This document shows positions 7,798 through 13,356 of a DNA stretch of 13,356 nucleotides, piece after piece. A program made the translations under genes and the position numbers. The notes beneath the pieces are model-generated. The model was given only the letters and a program-made list of their open reading frames with translations, had not been told where the DNA came from and made no database searches. The first letter of the stretch is position 1. Each line of letters starts with the position of its first letter. Source of the DNA: Bacteroidia bacterium (GTDB lineage Bacteria; Bacteroidota; Bacteroidia; Chitinophagales; Saprospiraceae); the NCBI GenBank assembly GCA_030432855.1, contig JAUILM010000065.1, forward strand, positions 1-13,356, read 5' to 3'.

Positions 7798-10080
7798 TTG
7801 GGCTCCATATCTGGCAAAGGTGATATTTACGAAGTAACAGATATTCCTCATGACGCCCATGAAATTCGATTTAATATTTACGACCTGGATCAAATAGGAT
7901 TGGACCTATTTATTTTCGAAAACTGTGGCTATGAAGATGCATCCTGTAAGACCTTCAAGATGCGATATGCCGAAGACCCATATCAAGAAGAATTCGTAGT
8001 AACCAATATTGATCCCACCAAGACCTACCACATATTGGTCATGGATCTCTATGGTCTCACCGGTCGATATGAACTGGAAGTGTTATGTGGAGAAGAACCC
8101 CTCGAAGATGACTACGACTGTGCTTACCTCGATATTACTCCTGGCGAAGTACTTGAATCTACACAGCGTTTTTATCTCGATCACAATTTTACGCCAGATG
8201 GCTACGAATTTGATAGCTACGTATTATTGGAAGAAATAGACTTTGATGAAGTAGTCACTCCTATCGACAACTTTGTCGATCTTGAATTTGGTGTATTACA
8301 TCAGGTGGGTGCACGGTATGTAAGTACCACCAACCCGGAGATTTATTTTCACTGCTGGAAATCGATATATGTAGAATTTCCTCCAGAAGAAATCTATCTC
8401 TACACGGACTATACTTGCGGCACTGCCGGAGAAATCGTAGAGGTGCCTGTGAAAGTCTCTAATTTTAAAGAAGTCACAGGTATGCAATTTCAAATGCACG
8501 TTTTTGATGCATTTAGCGGAGAAATCGAAGATGTGGACTTCCTCAACGAAGAACTGCCAGTGAATTTTGAGGATATTCAAATCGACTTTGAAAACAATCG
8601 CCTGCAATTTGCATGGACATCGTCAGAAGCCGATGCTGCTCTATCTCTGGCTGATGAGAGTATTTTATTTGTGCTCAAGGTGCGACTAACAGGTACACCC
8701 TCCGATACAGTAGAAGTGACGTTTTCCGATGCACTGGCTTTTAATAATCTAGAAGACCGGCAAATAGACGTCGAGACCCGGGGAAGCAAAATCTGCATCG
8801 AGGCAAATTTATCACTGCAAGGCAGGGTATATAATGAGACCGGAGAAGGCATTTCAGATGTACTGGTGTTATTGGAGGGACCGACTCCACAATCAGACAG
8901 TACGGATGAGTTTGGTGATTACTTTTTCGAAAATCTCACTCCTGGCGATTATACCATCGGCGCATTAAAAGACGATGATTTTAGAACGGGTGTTAATGTC
9001 ATAGATCTGGCACTCATCAAATCTTTCAATCGAAGCTTTGGTGAGGAAGGTCTCTACACGCCCTATCAATTGATAGCCGCCAACCTCAGAAAGGACCTGG
9101 ATGGCAGTGCGATTACCGTAGCGGATGAAACAGCTATCAAGCGATTGATTGCATTTGACATCGATCAATTGGACGAATATGCATCTCCCTGGATTTTTAT
9201 CCCTACTGATCATACTTTCGAGGATCCAGAAAATGCAAATTTTGAAGATTTCCCCACCTATCGTGATCTTACCAACGTGACTGAAAGTCAATTTGATCTG
9301 GACTTTATTGGTGTAAAGATTGGAGATATCGATGGCTCATCCGCTGCCTCATCCAGTCAGCGTTCAGCTCCTGGCACGGTCACCTTGTCTTTTGATACAG
9401 TAGCTGTTATCGGTAGTACAGTGCAAGTACCATTAAAGATTGGTGGGCTGGTGGATATACAAAATCTACAATTCAGCATACAATGGGATCCATCGGTCCT
9501 TGAGTTTAATGGCATTAGTGAAGCCCTGACCGAGCTGGGTCTGGAAGAATCCAGTTACTCAACTCGTTTTATAGATGAAGGTATTTTAACCTTTGTCCAC
9601 TCGATGGCTCCAGATGCACTTACTATGAATGACACAAACTTAGTGATCCTTGACTTCAATGTATTGGGTAGTGTAGGTACAGAAACTAAGATCGAAGTAA
9701 TTTCGAATCCCCTGGAAATTTTGGTCACTGACAGTAAACTTACCATCCAGTCAGTAGTCAGCAGTCCCGGTATGATTCAGATCTCCACGGCTCAATCTCT
9801 GCAAACAAGCCTACTTGCTCAGAAATCTGAAGTGAAGATGCATTGGCCAAACCCTGTCAAAGACATGCTTAATATTCCAGTGGAAAGTGTTGAACAGGGT
9901 ACCCTGCAAATTCAAATTTTTAATACACTGGGAAAACTCATGCATCAGGAAATACGAGAAGTGTCACGAGGTAGAAATGTGATCGAACTCTCACGAGCTC
10001 ACTTTCAGGAAAGTGGTACCTACTTCTATCACTTAGATCTTGGAAAAGAAAAAGTGTCGAGACCCTTCATCGTACACTAG
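7798..10080 (+). CDS. C-terminal half: cohesin-like/dockerin-like T9SS protein, detached from its signal peptide
   Basis: 760 residues from a TTG at 7798; this start is formal, because homologous coding sequence in the same frame continues upstream to about 7750. Residues 1-98 finish PPC-like module 4 (GLDLFIFENCGYED, YHILVMD, LEVLC). Residues ~202-335 are cohesin-like (AGEIVEVPVKVSNF, then MQFQMHVF). Residues ~338-393 are a beta-sandwich of the CarboxypepD_reg/SdrD type (LQGRVYNETGEGISDVLVLL ... DYFFENLTPGDYTI). Residues ~397-455 resemble a degenerate dockerin (GVNVIDLALIKSFN ... DLDGSAITVADETAIKRLI), closed by GVKIGDIDGSS at 505-514. Residues ~527-663 are a second cohesin-like domain (GSTVQVPLKIGGL, LQFSIQWDPSVLEF). 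Residues ~680-760 are a type A T9SS sorting domain (WPNPVKDMLNI, IFNTLGKLM, GTYFYHLD, final PFIVH). Without an N-terminal signal this half should not be exported. A strong terminator follows 16 nt after the stop. Confidence 0.75.
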   Translation: MGSISGKGDIYEVTDIPHDAHEIRFNIYDLDQIGLDLFIFENCGYEDASCKTFKMRYAEDPYQEEFVVTNIDPTKTYHILVMDLYGLTGRYELEVLCGEEPLEDDYDCAYLDITPGEVLESTQRFYLDHNFTPDGYEFDSYVLLEEIDFDEVVTPIDNFVDLEFGVLHQVGARYVSTTNPEIYFHCWKSIYVEFPPEEIYLYTDYTCGTAGEIVEVPVKVSNFKEVTGMQFQMHVFDAFSGEIEDVDFLNEELPVNFEDIQIDFENNRLQFAWTSSEADAALSLADESILFVLKVRLTGTPSDTVEVTFSDALAFNNLEDRQIDVETRGSKICIEANLSLQGRVYNETGEGISDVLVLLEGPTPQSDSTDEFGDYFFENLTPGDYTIGALKDDDFRTGVNVIDLALIKSFNRSFGEEGLYTPYQLIAANLRKDLDGSAITVADETAIKRLIAFDIDQLDEYASPWIFIPTDHTFEDPENANFEDFPTYRDLTNVTESQFDLDFIGVKIGDIDGSSAASSSQRSAPGTVTLSFDTVAVIGSTVQVPLKIGGLVDIQNLQFSIQWDPSVLEFNGISEALTELGLEESSYSTRFIDEGILTFVHSMAPDALTMNDTNLVILDFNVLGSVGTETKIEVISNPLEILVTDSKLTIQSVVSSPGMIQISTAQSLQTSLLAQKSEVKMHWPNPVKDMLNIPVESVEQGTLQIQIFNTLGKLMHQEIREVSRGRNVIELSRAHFQESGTYFYHLDLGKEKVSRPFIVH

Positions 10081-10095
10081 GAAGTGTAACCAACT

Positions 10096-10130
10096 AAAAA
10101 GGGCTGCCCTGGATCCAGGGTAGCCCTTTT
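10096..10130. terminator. Bidirectional rho-independent terminator
   Basis: Bases 10097-10113 and 10114-10130 form a 17-bp self-complementary arm pair centred on GGATCC, broken only by one G/T pair (10106/10121). On the plus strand it is followed by a T-rich CTATTTTCTTT tract; on the minus strand the descending arm runs into TTTTTAG. It sits between the stops of the two converging genes at 10080 and 10158 and can serve both. Confidence 0.9.
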
Positions 10131-10157
10131 CTATTTTCTTTAAATAAAAATACACTT

Positions 10158-11618
10158 TTACATTTCCCAACCTTCTCGATGAACTCTACCCACAAATTGG
10201 TTAGCATCCTCGATATTGGTAATGCGCATATTATCCCCATCCCAAAGCAATTTCTTTCTTGCATAAAAATGAGGTCGATTGCCATCTTTCTTTTGTAGCA
10301 TATAACTTCTGATAGCAAGATTACCCATAAGTACCGTTTCGGTCATTGGTCCTGCATAATCAAAGGAGGAAGTAAGCCCCATATGCTCCTTGCTTCCAAA
10401 ACCAGCTTTACAGGCATCCACCCATTTACGATGATGACCATATTCTGGCTCGTCACTTTCTTCCACTTCCGGGCCAAATTCTGTTGAGCCGTCATTCATA
10501 TAGAGTTTAGGCATCAGAGGTGAGCTATCATTAATGTTAGTAGAGATAATTCCGTTTTCCCCATGAATCAGCACACCATTAGCGCTGTTGGCTCCTCCGA
10601 TATCATCATCTGCCGGGATGATTTCCGGATGCGAAGGACGAATTCCTCCATCACTCCAGGTCATTTCAATGGGTGATTGACTTTTTTCAGTTGCGTCAAA
10701 ATGCAATGTAATGAATGAAGAAGGAGGACAACCCTCGGGATGATAGTCTGCATTCCACATTTGTGTGTATACCGATCCTACGCTGCACTCCGCATCTTTG
10801 GGATAATGAAGTCCCAGTGTCCTGAAAGGTATATCAATGAGGTGGCATCCCACATCACCAAGCGCACCTGTGCCAAAGTCCCACCATCCTCTCCAGTTGA
10901 AGGGATGAATGTTGGGAACGTAGGGTCGATCTGCGGCGGGTCCAAGCCATAGATCCCAGCTTAGATCCTCGGGCTTCTGGGACGGATCCGGAGCCGGCAT
11001 GGCAAAGCCTTGTGGCCAAACCGGACGATTTGTCCAAACCTGCACCTTAGAAATTTTACCCAGCTTTCCACTATCGATCCAGCCCTGCACCATACCCAGT
11101 AGTGGATTAGATCCTCCCTGGTTACCCATCTGAGATACAATCTTATGTTCTCGAGCCATTTCGGTGAGCATTCGAGCTTCCTTGATATTGTGGGTCATCG
11201 GCTTCTGCACATACACATGGATACCACGCTTCATCGCAAAGGATGCGGCAGGGCCATGTACATGATCAGGTGTAGAAATGGTCACAGCATCGATATCGGA
11301 CTCCTCCTCCAGCATAATTCGGTAATCGTTGTAAATTTTTGCTTTTGGAAATTCCTTCATGCTATCCTTAGCATTACCAGTAAAATCTACATCACATAAG
11401 GCCACAACTCTCTCACGGCCACCCACGGAAGCATTTCGGATGTCGCTCCTACCCTTGCCTCCTGCACCAATGGCAGCAATGTTCAACTGGTCACTGGGAG
11501 CCGTAAATCCCTTACCACCCAATATGTGCCGGGGTACAATGAAGAATGAAGAGGCAATTGCCGAATGCTTTAAAAAGGATCTTCTGGATTCATCTGATCT
11601 TTGGTTCCTATCTTTCAT
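10158..11618 (-). CDS. Gfo/Idh/MocA family oxidoreductase with Tat-like leader
   Basis: A protein of 486 residues. The N-terminus has SRRSFLKHSAIASSFFIVP (residues 11-29), a Tat-type twin-arginine leader seen in many Gfo/Idh/MocA proteins of Bacteroidota and Planctomycetes, suggesting folded export with bound cofactor. The Rossmann part begins at LNIAAIGAGGKG (dinucleotide-binding loop G51-x-G53-x-x-G56). Further on are STPDHVHG (115-122), the cofactor/active-site segment YVQKP (Lys139-Pro140), and the catalytic-type segment GALGDVGCHLID (251-262, Asp254 and His259). The C-terminal half matches the bacterial-type Gfo/Idh/MocA C-terminal domain (NWRGWWDFGTGALGD, HHRKWVDACKAG). Likely activity is NAD(P)-dependent oxidation/reduction of a sugar or cyclitol derivative; the substrate cannot be deduced. 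It lies 109 nt downstream of the GNAT gene and could share its transcript. A near-palindrome sits 20-35 nt before the start. Confidence 0.9.
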   Translation of the reverse strand: MKDRNQRSDESRRSFLKHSAIASSFFIVPRHILGGKGFTAPSDQLNIAAIGAGGKGRSDIRNASVGGRERVVALCDVDFTGNAKDSMKEFPKAKIYNDYRIMLEEESDIDAVTISTPDHVHGPAASFAMKRGIHVYVQKPMTHNIKEARMLTEMAREHKIVSQMGNQGGSNPLLGMVQGWIDSGKLGKISKVQVWTNRPVWPQGFAMPAPDPSQKPEDLSWDLWLGPAADRPYVPNIHPFNWRGWWDFGTGALGDVGCHLIDIPFRTLGLHYPKDAECSVGSVYTQMWNADYHPEGCPPSSFITLHFDATEKSQSPIEMTWSDGGIRPSHPEIIPADDDIGGANSANGVLIHGENGIISTNINDSSPLMPKLYMNDGSTEFGPEVEESDEPEYGHHRKWVDACKAGFGSKEHMGLTSSFDYAGPMTETVLMGNLAIRSYMLQKKDGNRPHFYARKKLLWDGDNMRITNIEDANQFVGRVHREGWEM

Positions 11619-11637
11619 TATGTATTAACTTATTACT

Positions 11638-11653
11638 TGCACATTAATGTACA
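11638..11653. promoter_or_regulatory. Possible operator: 16-bp near-palindrome upstream of the oxidoreductase gene
   Basis: The sequence TGCACATTAATGTACA has a perfect 10-bp core palindrome (ACATTAATGT, 11641-11650) and outer TG/CA pairs, broken by a single C/A position on each side. It lies 20-35 nt before the ATG at 11618, where a dimeric regulator could act. No regulator gene is adjacent in the window. Confidence 0.35.
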
Positions 11654-11727
11654 CTTTTCCCTTGGAATATACAGACTATGACGGGTAGTTCCCGACTACA
11701 TTTGCTGATACAACGTAATGCAGCCTG

Positions 11728-12249
11728 TTAGAAAAGAGGTGCCAATTTTTTCGAACTATCCAGTTGGAAAAACAAGGTAGGTTTGCCATTTTTTAGCTCT
11801 TCCCGGACGAACTCCATCCCTAACCTTTGACAGACATGCACTGAAGCGCTATTTTCATCATCAACGCTGGCAATAATGTGGTCGAATTGTAAGATATCGA
11901 AGGCATAATTAATAACGACACGGGCACTTTCAGTAGCAAGTCCCCGGTGATGATACTCGGGTGTCAGCACATAAAGAAGCTGTGGTTGGTCTTCATCAAA
12001 AAACTGCCACAACCCGCAGTATCCGATGAATTCGTCGCTATCCAGAAATCTGAATTTCCAAAGGCCCCAAAAACTCTGAGCAAAGGAACTCTCATTCTTC
12101 TGGAGAATTTCATCAACTTGTTCGTGGGAAATTAACTCGTCATCCCAAAGATACTTTCGGACACATGGATCACTGTTCAAATAGTGGAACCATCCTGCAT
12201 CTGATAGCTTAAGGGGTTCGTAATACAATCGTTCCGACTGGAGATTCAT
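11728..12249 (-). CDS. GNAT family N-acetyltransferase (RimJ/RimL-like)
   Basis: A protein of 173 residues, the usual length for this family. It starts with the RimJ/RimL-type first strand (LQSERLYYEPLKLSDAGWFHYLNSDPCVRKYL). Motif A, which binds the acetyl-CoA pyrophosphate, is LLYVLTPEYHHRGLATESARVVINYAF, with the loop H100-H101-R102-G103-L104-A105 matching (Q/R)-x-x-G-x-(G/A) in spacing. Motif B follows as IIASVDDENSASVHVCQRLGMEFV (Asn133, Ser136), typical of this group. It should transfer an acetyl group from acetyl-CoA to an amine on a small molecule or on a protein N-terminus; the substrate is unknown. It is cytoplasmic, with no signal peptide. A good promoter (12284-12313) and a set of 21-bp direct repeats (12302-12364) lie upstream, which suggests specific control. 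Confidence 0.9.
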   Translation of the reverse strand: MNLQSERLYYEPLKLSDAGWFHYLNSDPCVRKYLWDDELISHEQVDEILQKNESSFAQSFWGLWKFRFLDSDEFIGYCGLWQFFDEDQPQLLYVLTPEYHHRGLATESARVVINYAFDILQFDHIIASVDDENSASVHVCQRLGMEFVREELKNGKPTLFFQLDSSKKLAPLF

Positions 12250-12283
12250 TCTAAGACATTATTGGACTATAAGAAGTCCCAGA

Positions 12284-12313
12284 CAAATATAGTACTCGCT
12301 TCCATACCCACAA
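12284..12313 (-). promoter_or_regulatory. Bacteroidota-type promoter for the GNAT gene
   Basis: On the minus strand TTG (12313-12311), 19 nt, then TATATTTG (12291-12284), an exact TAnnTTTG match at standard spacing. The start of transcription would be near 12277-12280, giving a ~30-nt leader. The sequence GGACT...AGTCC (12264-12279) would form a small hairpin at the very 5' end of that leader. Confidence 0.6.
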
Positions 12314-12364
12314 TCTTTCATCCCTCTTTTATAAAGGTTCATCACTTTTTAATGAAGATTCATC
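12302..12364 (-). repeat. Three tandem 21-bp direct repeats, each beginning GATGAA
   Basis: Read on the minus strand, GATGAA starts at 12364, 12343 and 12322, exactly 21 bp apart. The first two 21-bp units agree at 16 of 21 positions; the third keeps GATGAA and 5 of the other 15 positions compared with the second. The third unit contains the predicted -33 TTG of the GNAT promoter. An extra GGATGA lies 8 bp further upstream (12372-12367). Two helical turns between identical half-sites on one face suggest an activator or response-regulator binding array. The rest of this 242-nt gap (12373-12491) shows no recognisable feature. Confidence 0.5.
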
Positions 12365-12491
12365 CGTCATCCATGTAGGTAAGTTACTCCAATAAGTAGA
12401 TATATGTACTGATTGAACAGCAAACTTGTCGAAGATGGTCTATTTAGAATTGCACCAAATATTATGCTTTGCTGCCTGACCATCCGTTAGC

Positions 12492-13073
12492 CTACAAGCT
12501 CTCTTCTTTCATTCTCTCCAGATGATCAATTAAGGGAACATACTCTGTCTGGTACTTCCGCAACTTTCTCCTGATCATAAACTCCTGAAAAACCAAAAGA
12601 GCTATAGAAATCCCAATGTGAATAGAAATACGGTATCCGATATGCATTCCGTCGAAAGCCGCAAGATACGCTACATTAATAGCTATAATAAGTGCAATCG
12701 TATACATCCTCATATACACAGCTGTTATACGAATCCTGGATTTCAGTTTATCCACCTGATTTGATAAAAATGACTTGTTGTCACCTAGTAATTCCACAGA
12801 TTTTCCAAATCTATTTCGGTGAAAGAGGATAAACATTATTAGCATAGCCAATACAATAATGCCAAAACCCAGCTGATATAAGAATTGGTCTTTCAATGGC
12901 ATTAGAAAATATAGCAGTCCTATGGTTAAAGGAAAAGAAACATTTACAATTCTCATCTCAAGGCGATTTTTTGATTCGATTTTATTCAATTTTTTGAGTA
13001 CCTCTGAAATCTCAGTGGTATCTATAGGCTGTGATTGCCATAGTTGTTGGTATTCTTCAAGTTGATCACTCAT
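12492..13073 (-). CDS. Four-helix membrane protein coupled to the ECF sigma gene, possible anti-sigma factor
   Basis: A protein of 193 residues. The N-terminal ~40 residues are hydrophilic and start MSDQLEEYQQLWQSQ, a short acidic helix with LWQ found at the start of many small Bacteroidota proteins encoded next to ECF sigma factors. Four hydrophobic helices follow at about 42-59, 65-84, 119-139 and 147-166, in two pairs split by a charged segment (residues ~85-117, KSVELLGDNK ... KLKSRIRI). The C-terminal tail is basic and then charged (RRKLRKYQTEYVPLIDHLERMKEESL). The ATG overlaps the stop of the sigma gene as ATGA (13070-13073), so the pair is translationally coupled. This context suggests a sigma-binding membrane partner, but no classical anti-sigma (ZAS/FecR) motif is visible. 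No function is proven. Confidence 0.75.
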   Translation of the reverse strand: MSDQLEEYQQLWQSQPIDTTEISEVLKKLNKIESKNRLEMRIVNVSFPLTIGLLYFLMPLKDQFLYQLGFGIIVLAMLIMFILFHRNRFGKSVELLGDNKSFLSNQVDKLKSRIRITAVYMRMYTIALIIAINVAYLAAFDGMHIGYRISIHIGISIALLVFQEFMIRRKLRKYQTEYVPLIDHLERMKEESL

Positions 13074-13356
13074 AGATCCTTTTTTATTCTATTTCTAATT
13101 CGGTTTAGTCGCACACCTACATGGTTTACCTTCATACCTGTCACCTCACTTATCTCCTTGTACGTACATCCTTCCAGCAGCAAAGTGATCAGTATTCGAT
13201 CTGTCTCTGGCAGTCTGGATATTGCCCTCCTCAACTTGATCAATTTGTCAGGAGGAGCACTGTCATCTGTTTCCTGGTAAAGAATATTATGAGCTACGAT
13301 TGTAACTTTTTTATTTCTTTTTCTCTTCTCTATCCATTGCAGGGCGGTATTGGTAG
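13070..13356 (-). CDS. ECF-type RNA polymerase sigma factor, C-terminal part (5' end outside window)
   Basis: The last 94 residues are present, open to the window edge on the minus strand and ending in TGA at 13072-13070. The N-terminal end of this piece reads TNTALQWIEKRKRNKK, like the end of sigma region 2.4 with its basic tail (compare N-x-A-x-x-W-x-R-K/R in ECF factors). After a short variable linker comes region 4: LIKLRRAISRLPETDRILITLLLEGCTYKEISEVTGMKVNHVGVRLNRIRNRIKK, where YKEISEVTGMKVNHVGVRLNRIR is the helix-turn-helix that binds the -35 element. No C-terminal extension (SnoaL or TPR) is present. The sigma gene is first in a two-gene unit with the membrane protein, its stop codon overlapping that start. 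The signal and regulon are unknown. Confidence 0.88.
   Translation of the reverse strand, partial: TNTALQWIEKRKRNKKVTIVAHNILYQETDDSAPPDKLIKLRRAISRLPETDRILITLLLEGCTYKEISEVTGMKVNHVGVRLNRIRNRIKKDL

Larger units (their letters stand above)
6434..10080 (+). pseudogene. Large T9SS surface protein gene (PPC-like x4, cohesin-like x2, dockerin-like), broken by frameshift near 7750
   Basis: The two reading frames 6434-7780 and 7798-10080 together encode what reads as one ~1215-residue protein. In order: Sec signal peptide, four cysteine-rich PPC-like modules, an unassigned region, cohesin-like domain, carboxypeptidase-regulatory/SdrD-like domain, dockerin-like segment, second cohesin-like domain and T9SS sorting domain. 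The fourth module starts in frame 2 (CEY, conserved first Cys at 7742-7744) and continues in frame 1, where the conserved SCF motif is read at 7780-7788, upstream of any possible start of the second frame. The crossover must lie between the frame-1 TGA at 7744-7746 and the frame-2 TGA at 7778-7780. As sequenced, the first half has a signal peptide but no T9SS tag, and the second half has the tag but no signal peptide. It is a broken gene, unless the base sequence is wrong here or recoding occurs. Confidence 0.75.

Noticed and set aside
11682..11699. Two overlapping short inverted repeats (CGGG/CCCG and GTAGT/ACTAC) that could form mutually exclusive hairpins before the oxidoreductase gene
   Set aside because: Stems are only 4-5 bp, with no T-run and no leader peptide; attenuation cannot be supported.

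Overview
The window looks like a chromosomal stretch from a Bacteroidota species, most likely Saprospiria-like (Saprospiraceae/Lewinella type). This is inferred from T9SS C-terminal sorting domains on secreted proteins, cysteine-rich PPC-like modules joined to cohesin-like and dockerin-like modules, an ECF sigma factor followed by a small membrane protein, near-absence of Shine-Dalgarno sites, and upstream boxes that fit the Bacteroidota promoter pattern (TTTG or TTG, about 19 nt, TAnnTTTG). No rRNA, tRNA, CRISPR array, transposase or phage gene was seen. No stretch over 300 bases lacks a gene.

Layout. 1-171 (+): C-terminal end of a probable PIG-L family deacetylase. 289-2808 (+): secreted T9SS protein with a propeller-like N-terminal part. 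2824-4215 (-): exported beta-helix-type repeat protein with no recognisable sorting domain. 4339-5559 (+): lipoprotein with seven FG-GAP/VCBS repeats. 5556-6209 (-): outer-membrane beta-barrel protein whose stop overlaps the previous one. 6434-10080 (+): a very large T9SS cell-surface gene that is broken by a frameshift and deletion near 7750. 10096-10130: near-perfect bidirectional terminator. 10158-11618 (-): Gfo/Idh/MocA-type oxidoreductase with a Tat-like leader. 11728-12249 (-): GNAT N-acetyltransferase with a good promoter and a 21-bp tandem direct repeat upstream. 12492-13073 (-) and 13070-13356 (-, 5' end outside the window): a four-helix membrane protein translationally coupled to an ECF sigma factor.

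How the genes fit together. Positions 289-10080 form an envelope/secretome block: five consecutive genes encode exported proteins (two T9SS cargoes, one T9SS-like protein without a tag, one lipoprotein, one outer-membrane barrel). They alternate in strand, so they are mostly separate transcription units. The right part is housekeeping or regulatory: an oxidoreductase, an acetyltransferase and a sigma/membrane-protein pair that probably acts as a sigma/anti-sigma switch.

The most notable observations are the internal break of the large PPC/cohesin/dockerin gene, which separates its signal peptide from its T9SS tag and removes a conserved cysteine of the fourth module, and the 21-bp-periodic direct repeats just upstream of the predicted GNAT promoter. 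I did not find a clear, wholly new multi-gene system.
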